A DNA stretch of 64,000 bases from Nocardia niwae NBRC 108934 = DSM 45340 (lineage in GTDB: Bacteria; Actinomycetota; Actinomycetes; Mycobacteriales; Mycobacteriaceae), in NCBI RefSeq assembly GCF_001613465.1, contig NZ_BDCK01000015.1, forward strand, positions 62,001-126,000. Reading direction: 5' to 3'. Shown here piece by piece: positions 13,692 to 22,072 of this stretch; positions within the stretch are counted from its first letter, which is position 1; the number at the start of each line of letters is the position of its first letter. The notes below the pieces were generated by a model. That model saw only the letters and a program-made list of their open reading frames with translations, was not told the origin of the DNA and ran no database searches. The position numbers and the translations under genes are program-made.

Positions 13692-14699
13692 ATGCGACAG
13701 CCGAGTCGAGCGGGAGCTTGGGGTAGTTCACACTTGCGTCGCGCCGTGCTGGCCCTCGTGGTCGCCGGTGCGGCCGCGCTGGGGCCGGGCGTGGCGTCGG
13801 CCGAGCCGTCCGGCCTTCGCCCGCCCGACGTGCCGACCAACGCGGGCCCGCCGCAGTCCGATCACTTGGCCGCCGCCTGGTATCAGAAGAGCCACCCGAA
13901 CGCGGTCCCCGGTGGTACCAACGACTTCGGCTGCGTGCCCAGCGCCCGTCACCCCCGTCCTGTGGTGCTCGCGCACGGGACCGACTCCACGGCCTATTCC
14001 GACTGGTCGGGGATAGCACCGCGGCTCACCGCGGCCGGATTCTGCGTGTTCGCGATGAACTACGGCGGCAAGCCCGGCGCGGACAGTTACGGTACCGAGG
14101 ATCTGGTGCTCAGCGCTTATCAGATCGGTGCGTTCGTCGATCAAGTGCTCGCGGCGACCCGCTCGGCCAAGGTCGATCTGGTCGGGTTCTCCCAAGGCGC
14201 CAACGTGACTCGGTACTACGTCAACAAGCTGGGCGGTGCGCCCAAGGTCGAGCAGTGGGTCGGCCTCGCCTCGCCCACCTACGGCGGAGTCATGTACGGA
14301 CTGGTGCCGGTCGCCCAGGCGATTCCCGGCGCTTTGCAGGCGTTCGCCCAGGTGACTTCGCTCGCCGCGGTGCAGCAGGCCGAAGGGTCGCCGATCATGC
14401 TCGATCTCAACGAGGGCGGCGACACGGTGCCCGGCGTGCGGTACGTGACCGTCGGCAGCCGCGTCGACGAGATGATCCAGCCGTTCGAGAACATCGCGCT
14501 GCGCGGGCCCGGCGCGCGGAACATAGCCCTGCAGGACCTGTGTCCCGCCGATCTCACCGGGCACTTCCATATGGTGTACGACCCGTTCGTGCAGGAGTTG
14601 CTGCTGACCGTGCTGGAGCCGAGCAGCCCGGCGCCCGTGTGCCGACCGGTGCCGCTAGGCACCGGCATTCCCGAAGTCATCATCGCCGGCAACTCCTGA
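13692..14699 (+). CDS. Secreted lipase/esterase, alpha/beta hydrolase
   Basis: The 335-residue protein has a Sec signal peptide: Arg-rich start, hydrophobic core (about 17-34) and an ASA cleavage site near residue 37. The mature part has the lipase oxyanion motif VVLAHGTDS and the nucleophile elbow GFSQG (165-169, Ser167); the catalytic His is probably in the LTGHFHM segment near the C-terminus. This layout matches secreted triacylglycerol lipases of actinobacteria (EstB/LipA-like). It starts 60 bases after PadR, behind GGAGGG. Confidence 0.85.
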   Translation: MRQPSRAGAWGSSHLRRAVLALVVAGAAALGPGVASAEPSGLRPPDVPTNAGPPQSDHLAAAWYQKSHPNAVPGGTNDFGCVPSARHPRPVVLAHGTDSTAYSDWSGIAPRLTAAGFCVFAMNYGGKPGADSYGTEDLVLSAYQIGAFVDQVLAATRSAKVDLVGFSQGANVTRYYVNKLGGAPKVEQWVGLASPTYGGVMYGLVPVAQAIPGALQAFAQVTSLAAVQQAEGSPIMLDLNEGGDTVPGVRYVTVGSRVDEMIQPFENIALRGPGARNIALQDLCPADLTGHFHMVYDPFVQELLLTVLEPSSPAPVCRPVPLGTGIPEVIIAGNS

Positions 14700-15172
14700 G
14701 CCAGGGACCGCGCCGCCCGGCCCGCTCGGCTGCGCCAGGAAGAGGGAGCTGAAGGCGCGTACCCGCCCACGCCGCGCTGGAGCTCACCAGGGGCGAGCGG
14801 AGCCGGTTCGTAGGGCACGCGCGCCGGCGCCGGCCGAATCCGCTGCCCACGGTCGACGCTGAACCGGCGGGGAGTCCGGAGGGCTGCTCGTTCTTCATCT
14901 TCGCCCTACGGAGGAGGCCCGGCTCGGCTTCCTCGGGCGGGGTCGTCGATCCCAACGTCGCCACCGGTGTCGGCCGCCTGGTGCCCGCACCGGTTTGCGG
15001 CGCGTGGGTCGGTCGGCCGATATCGGCGTGTAGCCGATCGAGTCGGCCCCTGCGTGGTTCGCGCGGGCGGCGGTGAGACAACGAAAGTCACCGATCAGTT
15101 CCGTTCGCCGACGACCTCGCGGGCAGGACGAAGTCTTCTGGCGGAGGCTCGCGGCGGAATGCCCGGCAACGT
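14700..15172. other. Intergenic region without recognisable gene
   Basis: Roughly 470 GC-rich bases between the lipase and the next TetR gene. I see no frame with family resemblance or a good start, only incidental G/C palindromes around 14820-14840. Confidence 0.5.
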
Positions 15173-15189
15173 TTCAATCAATGATTGAA
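15173..15189. promoter_or_regulatory. 17-bp perfect palindrome, probable TetR operator
   Basis: TTCAATCA-A-TGATTGAA is a perfect palindrome with one central base, 31 bases before the chosen TetR start. Its low GC content stands out. It is the likely autoregulatory site for the TetR/oxidoreductase operon. Confidence 0.75.
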
Positions 15190-15219
15190 TCACCGTTGGA
15201 AACGTGCTTGACTGTGCGC

Positions 15220-15795
15220 ATGCCGAAACCGGTCTCCGAAGCCGCGACCACGCGCGATCGCTTGCTGACAGCCGCCGAACGCCTGCTGCTCGAAGGCCGG
15301 TACGACGAGGTGTCGGTGCGGGGGATCTGCGCGCATGCCGGGGCGAATCCGGCGGCGGTGCACTACCACTTCGGGTCGAAGGACGCCCTGGTCGCCGCGT
15401 TGCTCGAGGAGCGGCTCGGACCGGTGTGGGCGGACCGTCTGGCCGCCGTAACCGGCGCCCACGGGTCGATCGGCGAGGTGGTCGACGCGGTCATCGAACC
15501 TTTCGTCGAGTTGGCTGCCGATCCGGTGGGCCGTCTGCACCTGCGATTGCTGGCGCAATTCGTCCTCGGCAGGCATGTGACGGAGTGGCGTCAGCCCTGG
15601 TTCCGCATCGATGCGTGGGTGAGCCTTTTGCCGGGCCTGAGTGAACGCGAGAGCAGGCGCCGGTGGATGCTGGCGTTCGACCTCGTCATCATGCGGTTCG
15701 GCAGCGCGGAGCACCGGGAGTTGTCCCAGGAGGCGGTGGCCACCCTCCGGGAATTCGTGGTGGCCGGATTGACCGCGCCGACAGGAGAGAAATGA
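15220..15795 (+). CDS. TetR-family regulator
   Basis: The 191-residue form starts MPKPVSEAATTRDRLL. The helix-turn-helix (about 12-58) includes YDEVSVRGICAHAGANPAAVHYHF-type sequence, followed by a helical ligand-binding domain. ATG 15220 is preferred because it leaves the perfect palindrome at 15173-15189 upstream; an ATG at 15182 lies inside that palindrome. Its stop overlaps the start of the following oxidoreductase, so the two are co-transcribed and the regulator probably controls this enzyme. Confidence 0.85.
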   Translation: MPKPVSEAATTRDRLLTAAERLLLEGRYDEVSVRGICAHAGANPAAVHYHFGSKDALVAALLEERLGPVWADRLAAVTGAHGSIGEVVDAVIEPFVELAADPVGRLHLRLLAQFVLGRHVTEWRQPWFRIDAWVSLLPGLSERESRRRWMLAFDLVIMRFGSAEHRELSQEAVATLREFVVAGLTAPTGEK

Positions 15796-17018
15796 TGAAC
15801 GACGTATTCGCACCGGCCCGGCTCGGGCCGATCACGTTGCGCAATCGGGTGATCAAGGCCGCGACCTTCGAGGGTCGTACGCCGGACGCGGTGGTGACCG
15901 ACGAACTGATCGAGTTCCATCGCGAGGTGGCCGCCGGTGGCGTCGGGATGACGACGGTGGCCTATTGCGCTGTCGCTCCCGGTGGACGGACCGACCGGCA
16001 CCAGATCTGGATGCGTCCCGATGCGGTGCCGGGGCTGCGCAGGCTCACCGACGCCGTCCATGGCGAGGGCGCCGCGGTGAGCGCGCAGCTCGGCCATGCG
16101 GGCCCGGTGGCGAACGCGGCCTCCAACCGTGCTCCGGCGCTGGCGCCGAGCCGGATGTTCAGCCCCCTCTCGATGCGCATGATGCGAAGCCCCGACGAGC
16201 ACGGCCTGCGCGAGGTCGTGGCCGCACACGCGGATGCGGCGAGGCTGGCGGAGGAGGCCGGCTTCGACGCGGTCGAGATCCACTTCGGACACAACTATCT
16301 GGTGAGCTCGTTCCTGAGTCCCAAGCTGAACCGCCGCACGGACCGGTATGGCGGCAGCTTGGCCAACCGTGCGCGTCTGGCGCGCGAGATCGCCGCTGCG
16401 GTGCGGCACGCCGTGGGCGGCCGCCTCGCGGTGACGGCGAAACTGAATATGGAAGACGGCGTGCGGGGCGGGCTCACCGTGCCCGAGTCGGTGCAGGTCG
16501 CCGCGTGGCTGGAAGCCGACGGCAGCCTGGACGCCTTGGAACTCACGGCGGGCAGTTCACTGCTCAATCCGATGCTGCTGTTCCACGGCGACGCTCCCCG
16601 GCGGTCGTTCGGCGACGTGCTGCCGGTGCCCGCGCGCTGGGGCTTCCGGGTGGTCGGCAAAGCCTTCTTGAAGGAGTACCCGTACCGCGAGGCGTATCTG
16701 CTGGAGCGAGCCCGGCACTTCCGGCGGGAATTGTCGATGCCGCTGGTTCTGCTCGGCGGCATCACGAATCTGGACACCATGCGGCTCGCCATGGCCGAAG
16801 GCTTCGAGTTCGTCGCCATGGCCCGTGCGTTGCTCCGTGAGCCGAACTTGTTGCGGCGCATCCAGTCCGATGCGTCGACCCGGTCGGCCTGCGTGCACTG
16901 CAACGAGTGCATGCCCACGATCTACACGTGTACGCGCTGCGTGTTCCGCCCTGATCAGCCGAGGGAACCCGTCGAGCTGACAGTGTCGGGGCTCGGTGGT
17001 ACGGAGGTGCAGGCGTAG
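15792..17018 (+). CDS. NADH:flavin oxidoreductase, old yellow enzyme family
   Basis: An FMN-dependent TIM-barrel ene-reductase/dehydrogenase of 408 residues. Visible family motifs are LRNRVIKAAT at the N-terminus, AQLGHAG, the catalytic HFGHNYL region and SPKLNRRTDRYGGSL. Near the C-terminus (about 366-382) is a cysteine cluster, CVHCNECMPTIYTCTRC, recalling the Fe-S site of 2,4-dienoyl-CoA reductase-type members. The usual C-terminal FAD/NAD(P) domain of those enzymes is missing. ATGATG gives two possible starts (15792 or 15795); AGGAG fits the second slightly better. It overlaps the tetR stop. Confidence 0.9.
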   Translation: MMNDVFAPARLGPITLRNRVIKAATFEGRTPDAVVTDELIEFHREVAAGGVGMTTVAYCAVAPGGRTDRHQIWMRPDAVPGLRRLTDAVHGEGAAVSAQLGHAGPVANAASNRAPALAPSRMFSPLSMRMMRSPDEHGLREVVAAHADAARLAEEAGFDAVEIHFGHNYLVSSFLSPKLNRRTDRYGGSLANRARLAREIAAAVRHAVGGRLAVTAKLNMEDGVRGGLTVPESVQVAAWLEADGSLDALELTAGSSLLNPMLLFHGDAPRRSFGDVLPVPARWGFRVVGKAFLKEYPYREAYLLERARHFRRELSMPLVLLGGITNLDTMRLAMAEGFEFVAMARALLREPNLLRRIQSDASTRSACVHCNECMPTIYTCTRCVFRPDQPREPVELTVSGLGGTEVQA

Positions 17019-17296
17019 GCTCGGCGATCGACTCGGGCGCCGCGGGCGGGACGATCATCAGTGGCGAGGGCCTACGTAGTTCGCTGCGAGGGCAGCGAAG
17101 AGTAGACGCCACTGCCCGGCGGACAGCGTCCGGCCGGTGTCACTCCACATCACCGCCATGGCGGTGAGCATGACCGCGTGGACAGTTCCGAACCGGGATC
17201 ACCGTATCGGCCGAGCCGCCCCGACGTGGGATGCGGAGCGAGGAGGCCGACGGCCGCTACAGCCGCGCCGCGGTACTCGGCTAGGGGAGAAGATCG

Positions 17297-17758
17297 GTGA
17301 GCAGTGCACACGGCCGGAAGACGATCAAGGCGGCGGGCGGAGTGACCAGTGTGGTTCTCAGCACCGTCATGGCCACGGTGGGAGCAACCCGGCCGATCTT
17401 CAATGGCCCGGGGCAGGACCTGCCCCGCGGCTTCTTCTTGATGGTCGAGCGGGGCGGTGAACTCGTACCGCAGATCACGCCGCTGGACCCGGCGCTGCTG
17501 TCGGACGATCACGCCGTCCGTCTTACCGACCAGCGTGTCGAATTCTTCATCGACGGGGCGCCGGTGGGCGCGTGCGGGAGCCCGCCGTACGGCAAGGGGG
17601 TCAACATCCTGCAGAAGCCGGTTGCGCTGCTCGGGCAGGCCTGGCTCGACGGCAGCCACTGGTTCCCGCTGCCGATCCCGGAGTACGACGACCGCGAGCA
17701 GCGGCTCACGATGACGCGGTACCGGCGGGGGCCGACCGAAACCACCCCGCAGCGCTGA
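17297..17758 (+). CDS. Hypothetical protein, 153 residues
   Basis: Not recognised. GTG start with GGGGAGAAG upstream. Residues 13-32 are mildly hydrophobic (GVTSVVLSTVMATVGATRP), too weak for a confident membrane segment. The remainder is mixed alpha/beta in composition, with DLPRGFFLMVERGGELVPQI and HWFPLPIPEYDD, and ends in a charged tail. Codon use resembles the neighbours, which supports a real gene. It precedes the CsbD-like gene by 115 bases. Confidence 0.6.
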   Translation: MSSAHGRKTIKAAGGVTSVVLSTVMATVGATRPIFNGPGQDLPRGFFLMVERGGELVPQITPLDPALLSDDHAVRLTDQRVEFFIDGAPVGACGSPPYGKGVNILQKPVALLGQAWLDGSHWFPLPIPEYDDREQRLTMTRYRRGPTETTPQR

Positions 17759-17873
17759 CGCCGCCGGGCGCGACACGCCCGTGGTGCCGAACTTTATCGC
17801 CGTGGCTGGTTCGAGGCCGGTCTCCCGGGTATGCGCCAAGTGTCAGCTTGTTCCGATATTCCAGGAGGTTGTT

Positions 17874-18119
17874 GTGGCGGAACACGGAAGCGGTGCTCGT
17901 GAAGGCGCCGAAGGCGTCGTCGAAGACGTCAAGGGCAAGGTGAAGGAAGCGGCCGGCACCGTCACCGGTCACCAGGACCTCAAGGACGAAGGTCGCGCGC
18001 AGCAGGACAAGGCGGAATCGCAGCGCGAGGCGGCCGGCAAGGAAGCCGCGGCCGAGAAGGCTCGTGCCGAGGCGGACGTCGACGAAGCCCGCCAGTCCGC
18101 ACATCAGCACGGACGGTAA
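17874..18119 (+). CDS. CsbD-like general stress protein
   Basis: An 81-residue very hydrophilic protein with the CsbD-family core VKGKVKEAAGTVTGHQDLKDEG, here split as VKGKVKEAAG (about 21-30) and TGHQDLKDEG (33-42), followed by a Lys/Glu/Ala-rich helical tail. Members are stress-induced in B. subtilis (SigB) and many actinobacteria; their biochemical role is unknown. GTG 17874 is five bases after a perfect AGGAGG. A GC hairpin follows the stop. Confidence 0.88.
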   Translation: MAEHGSGAREGAEGVVEDVKGKVKEAAGTVTGHQDLKDEGRAQQDKAESQREAAGKEAAAEKARAEADVDEARQSAHQHGR

Positions 18120-18150
18120 GCGCACGCCGTTTCGTCCTACCGCAGACACC

Positions 18151-18182
18151 CCGCCGCCGCCGGTCGACACCGGCGGCGGCGG
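18151..18182 (+). terminator. Hairpin terminator after csbD-like gene
   Basis: A perfect 14-bp inverted repeat, CCGCCGCCGCCGGT and its complement, with a CGAC loop. It starts 32 bases after the CsbD stop and has no T-run. Confidence 0.75.
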
Positions 18183-18267
18183 GCGTGTGTCCGAGACCTT
18201 CCTGCCGAGGCGGTGGCGCTCGGGCGAGGACCTCGGGCGAACGCGGCGGGCTCGGGCGGGGCGCTGC

Positions 18268-18495
18268 TCAGGAGTACGGCTCGACGGTGACTACGTAGTC
18301 GAGGTCCCGCACCCGTTCGGCGGTCTCGGGCGCCGACAGAATGACCAAGCGATTCGCGCCGCCGTCCTGAACCACTTCGGCGCCGGTTCTCCTCAGCCAG
18401 TCGAAGAATTCCGACCGGATCGCCGTGAGCGCGGCGTCGTCGGCGAGATCACCCGGACGCAGCAGGATGAGGTATCGGCGGTCGTGCGCTGACAT
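18268..18495 (-). CDS. Hypothetical small protein, 75 residues
   Basis: Starts MSAHDRRYLILLRPGDLADD behind GAGGAGAG, which decides the start at 18495. The pattern of alternating beta and alpha segments (YLILLRP, FFDWLRR, ANRLVILSA, YVVTVEPYS) looks like a small ferredoxin-like or stress-responsive dimeric barrel fold, but I cannot assign a family. It is on the minus strand, beyond the csbD terminator. Confidence 0.6.
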   Translation of the reverse strand: MSAHDRRYLILLRPGDLADDAALTAIRSEFFDWLRRTGAEVVQDGGANRLVILSAPETAERVRDLDYVVTVEPYS

Positions 18496-18714
18496 ACAGC
18501 TCTCCTCTCGATCATCCGGGAGCACGGTCGGGTCAACGAGGTGTGGGCGACGACCTCCGTCCTCGGATGTCTTGGCGGTGAAGATCCGCAGGTGCGCGAA
18601 GACCTGACCCGTAGTGACACGCTCGGGAATCGGCCGGTGCTACCCGAAGTCTATGGACCCCGGAGGCGAGGGTCCTGCTCTTCGGTGGTGTGGCGAGCCG
18701 GGCCCGCCTGCGGG

Positions 18715-19923
18715 TCAAGACCTGTCGGCCGCCGCCCGGCGGGCGGCGCTGACCGCGCGCTTGGCGATAGCCCACCGGTGTACCTCGGAAGGCCCGTCGT
18801 AGATGCGGAACGGCCGCACTTCGCGGGACAGGCGGGCCAGTGGCAGGTCGTCGGAGACGCCGAGGCCGCCGCACAACTGGATGCTCCGGTCGACGATGCG
18901 GAAGATCGCCTCGGCGGCGAAGGTCTTCGCGATCGAGGTGGCGTTGCCCGCGTGCTCCCCGTTGTCGAGTTCCCAGCAGGCGCGCACCAGCAGCGCACGG
19001 GTGGCGGCGATGTCGATCTCGTTGTCGGCGATCATCTTCTGCGCCATGCCGAGATCGCCGATGCGCGCTCCGAAGCCTTCGCGCTGAGCGACCCGCTCGA
19101 CGGCGATGTCGTGGCCGCGCCGCGCCGCGCCGAGCCAGCGCATCACGTGCGTCATGCGGGCCGGCCCCAGCCGGACCTGGGCGTATTCGAAACCGCGGTC
19201 GACCGCGCCGAGCACCGCTTCATCGGGAACGATCATGTCCTCGAAGAAGACCTCGCAGTGGCCGCCGATCATGGCCCGGTCCAGCGTGGTGATGTGCCTG
19301 CCCACGCGCAGGCCGGGAGTGTCGGCGGGAGCCAGGAACATGGTCGCGCCGCCCCGCTGCCCGGGCACGCCGGAGGTCCGCGCCATCACGATGAAGAAGC
19401 CGGCGCCATCCGCGCCGGTGATGAAGTGCTTGTGGCCGTTGATCCGCCAGCCGCCGTCGGCGCGCACGGCGCGGGTGGCCAGTGCAGCCGGGTCGGAGCC
19501 GGCGCCGGGGGCGGGCTCGGTCATCGCGAAGGCCGAACGCACCTCGCCCCGCGCGAGCGGTTCCAGATAGCGCGACTTCTGCTCCGGGTCGGCGATGTGG
19601 GCGAGCATGTGGATGTTGCCTTCGTCCGGCGCGGCGATATTGAGCGCCGTCGGACCGAACAGCGAGTAACCCGCTTCCTCGAACACCGGCGCGCGATCCG
19701 ACATCGACAATCCGTGACCGCCGTATTCGAGGGGCGCGTGCGGCGCGAAGACCCCGGCTTCGCGCGCCAGCTTGTTCAGCGTGACACGCAGTCCGTCGCC
19801 CCCCGCGGCGGTGATGTCGCCGTTGTGTTCGTCCGAGATCGGCAGCACCGTCTCCCGCACGAATTCACGAGTGCGCTCGGTGAGCGCCCGGACCTCGTCG
19901 GAATAGGTCAGATCGATCGGCAT
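18715..19923 (-). CDS. Acyl-CoA dehydrogenase, ACAD10/11-like
   Basis: An FAD enzyme introducing the alpha-beta double bond into acyl-CoA. The 402-residue protein has the full fold: N-terminal helices, FAMTEPAPGAGSDPA (FAD/substrate segment, about 133-147), GWRINGHKHFITGA and the C-terminal RIYDGPSEVHRWAIAK. The last replaces the classic YEGT motif by YDGP, as in the ACAD10/11 branch that often handles long or branched acyl chains. It is divergent from an XRE-TetR regulator, probably its controller. Low-GC promoter sequence lies in the 157-base gap. Confidence 0.9.
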   Translation of the reverse strand: MPIDLTYSDEVRALTERTREFVRETVLPISDEHNGDITAAGGDGLRVTLNKLAREAGVFAPHAPLEYGGHGLSMSDRAPVFEEAGYSLFGPTALNIAAPDEGNIHMLAHIADPEQKSRYLEPLARGEVRSAFAMTEPAPGAGSDPAALATRAVRADGGWRINGHKHFITGADGAGFFIVMARTSGVPGQRGGATMFLAPADTPGLRVGRHITTLDRAMIGGHCEVFFEDMIVPDEAVLGAVDRGFEYAQVRLGPARMTHVMRWLGAARRGHDIAVERVAQREGFGARIGDLGMAQKMIADNEIDIAATRALLVRACWELDNGEHAGNATSIAKTFAAEAIFRIVDRSIQLCGGLGVSDDLPLARLSREVRPFRIYDGPSEVHRWAIAKRAVSAARRAAADRS

Positions 19924-20058
19924 CGCGCATTCCTCCTCGATTTCCGGAGCTCGTCATTCGACCGAACGATCGCTCCATCTGAACACTGTCTCACTGCCGG
20001 TAAGCGCTGTCAAAGCTTCCACAGAGCATGAATCGGATCGAGAAATGGACATCTTCTG

Positions 20059-20079
20059 ATGTTCAGATATTCTAAACAT
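20059..20079. promoter_or_regulatory. Quasi-palindrome at the start of the XRE-TetR gene
   Basis: A 21-bp AT-rich near-palindrome with arms ATGTT and AACAT and an AGATATTCT centre ends one base before the ATG at 20081. It is likely the operator of the regulator that follows, overlapping its promoter. Confidence 0.55.
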
Positions 20080-20080
20080 T

Positions 20081-20941
20081 ATGGAGAACGGGACCGCTGC
20101 GCCGCACGAGGCGATCCGGCGCGCGCGCCGTGCCACCGGCCTGTCGCTGCGTGAAGTGGCTCGCCGTCTGGAGGTGAGTCCCGCAACGCTCAGCGCCGTG
20201 GAGACAGGTAAGACCGGGATCTCGATCGCCCGGCTCACCCTCTTGTCCGAGGTGCTCGGCGTGCCGGTCGCCCACCTGCTCGGCGGCGCTTCCACCGCGG
20301 CTCCGCCGAGCCGCCGCCGGTCGGTCGCCGAGCCGGGCGCGCCCGGCGGCTGGCGTGAGTTCGCCCCGTTGGACGTCGACCCGGTGCTGGCCGCCGCCCT
20401 CGCCTCGTTCGTAGAGTTCGGCTATCACGGCACGACCGTGCGCGCCCTCGCCCGGCGGGCGGGCACCAGCGTTCCCGGGCTCTACCACCACTATCGCGAC
20501 AAGCACGACCTGCTGGTTCGCATCCTGGACCTGACCATGGACGAATTGCACTGGCGAGTGCGCGCCGCCCGCGCCGAAGGCCGCGACAGCATCCACCGGG
20601 TGCGCCTGATCGTCGAAGCGCTGGCCCTGTTCCACACCCATCGCCGCGATCTCGGTTTCATCGGCGCCAGCGAGATGCGCAGCCTCTCGCCGAGTGAACG
20701 CGCCCGCATCGCCCGCTCTCGCCGCGACATCCAAGCCATCCTGGACGACGCGATCGCCGAGGCTCACGCCGAGGGCCGCGTCGCGAGTCCCCACATCCGG
20801 GCGGCGGGCCGAGCCATCGCCACCATGTGCACCGCCATTCCCCAGTGGTTCCGAGAGTCCGGCCGGGCGACGCCGGAGGAAGTGGCCACGCAGTACGGCG
20901 ACTTCGCCCTGGATCTGCTCGGCGTCGATCCGGAGAACTAG
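20081..20941 (+). CDS. Double-domain regulator: XRE-type HTH fused to a TetR domain
   Basis: The 286-residue protein joins two DNA-binding modules. Residues 8-65 form a Cro/CI-type HTH (LSLREVARRLEVSPATLSAVETGK, key residues S-T-L-S-E-G). After a Pro/Arg-rich linker, residues about 100-150 form a TetR HTH (YHGTTVRALARRAGTSVPGLYHHY) followed by a TetR C-terminal ligand domain. ATG at 20081 has no ribosome-binding site and directly follows an AT-rich palindrome. It is divergent from the acyl-CoA dehydrogenase, so a fatty-acid or lipid-derived ligand is plausible but unproven. Confidence 0.87.
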   Translation: MENGTAAPHEAIRRARRATGLSLREVARRLEVSPATLSAVETGKTGISIARLTLLSEVLGVPVAHLLGGASTAAPPSRRRSVAEPGAPGGWREFAPLDVDPVLAAALASFVEFGYHGTTVRALARRAGTSVPGLYHHYRDKHDLLVRILDLTMDELHWRVRAARAEGRDSIHRVRLIVEALALFHTHRRDLGFIGASEMRSLSPSERARIARSRRDIQAILDDAIAEAHAEGRVASPHIRAAGRAIATMCTAIPQWFRESGRATPEEVATQYGDFALDLLGVDPEN

Positions 20942-21117
20942 CCGCGCCTTTCCTCGCCGGCGCGGACATCACTGCGAGCCGCTCCGTGCAGGCCGCCCCA
21001 CCTTGGTGGTGATCGGCCCACCCCTTGGGGATCTGAGCCCAGCACTCGGGGGCCTGCCTGCGGCGGCGCGGACGGCGGACAGTAGGACGTGTCATCGCCA
21101 GCGAACCGGAGCATCCC

Positions 21118-22059
21118 ATGTCGATTCTCAGCAGCATCGCCGCCACCGCGGAACGGCGTGCCACGGTCTGGACCGAAGACGGCGTGGCGCTCGCGGTCCG
21201 CGAATACGGCCCGCGAAACGCGGACCTCACCGTCGTCCTGTTGCACGGACACTGCCTGCGCACCGAATCCTGGACCTACGTCCGCGCGGAGTTGCTGCGC
21301 CGATACACCGGCGCCCGGATCGTCTGCTACGACCACCGTGGCCACGGCGAATCCGCCACGGCCTCCCGGCGGACCTACAACCTCGACCAGCTCGGCCGGG
21401 ATCTGCGGGTCGTTCTCGACGCCGTGGCCCCCACCGGACCGGTCGTCCTCGCGGGCCACTCGATGGGTGGCATGACCGCGCTCACCTATGCCGGTCAGAA
21501 TCCGCACGAGATCGGCACCCGGGTCGTCGGCGTGGCTCTCCTCGCGACCGCTGCCGACGGGCTCGCCGACGCCGGGTTCGGCCGTCTGCTGCGCAATCCG
21601 GTCGTCTCCGCGTTCCAGGCGGCCGTCCGCCGCGCCCCGGGGGCGATGCACCACGCGAAGCTGCTGGCCTGCCGTCTGTTCGCTCCGCTCATCCGTACCG
21701 CGGAGTTCGGTGATCGCAAGGTCAGCACGCGGGTGCTCGCCCTGGCCAACGCGATGCGCAACGAGACGCCGATCGTCACGATGGCGAGCTTCTTGAGCGA
21801 CTTCATGGTCTACGACCGAACCGACGCGCTCGCGCTCCTCTCCCGGATCCCCACCTTGGTGCTGTGCGGCTCCGCCGACCTGATGACGCCACCGTCGCAT
21901 TCCATCGCGATGGCCGCCGCCGTCGAGTACTCGGATTTCGTGATCGTCGAGGGCGCCGGTCACTCCGTGATCCTGGAGCGGCCCGGCCAGGTCGCGGAGG
22001 CCGTCGCACGCCTGATCGAGCGCGCAGGCCAGGCCGCCGACCTCACCTTCGCGGCGTAG
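21118..22059 (+). CDS. Alpha/beta hydrolase
   Basis: A 313-residue hydrolase with the oxyanion segment VVLLHGHCL, the DHRGHGES motif, the nucleophile elbow GHSMGG and the catalytic Asp/His in CGSADLMTPP and GAGHSVILERP near the C-terminus. It has no signal peptide. Similar proteins hydrolyse esters, epoxides or C-C bonds, so the substrate cannot be named. It faces the acyl-CoA ligase, with only 13 bases between their stop codons. Confidence 0.88.
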   Translation: MSILSSIAATAERRATVWTEDGVALAVREYGPRNADLTVVLLHGHCLRTESWTYVRAELLRRYTGARIVCYDHRGHGESATASRRTYNLDQLGRDLRVVLDAVAPTGPVVLAGHSMGGMTALTYAGQNPHEIGTRVVGVALLATAADGLADAGFGRLLRNPVVSAFQAAVRRAPGAMHHAKLLACRLFAPLIRTAEFGDRKVSTRVLALANAMRNETPIVTMASFLSDFMVYDRTDALALLSRIPTLVLCGSADLMTPPSHSIAMAAAVEYSDFVIVEGAGHSVILERPGQVAEAVARLIERAGQAADLTFAA

Positions 22060-22072
22060 CGCTCCGGGTAAC

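Noticed and set aside
17760..17840. A tRNA-like TTCGAGG loop and a minus-strand frame starting with a TGLEPAT-type sequence
   Set aside because: No matching acceptor stem or anticodon arm could be built on either strand, and the minus frame overlaps a better-supported plus-strand gene.
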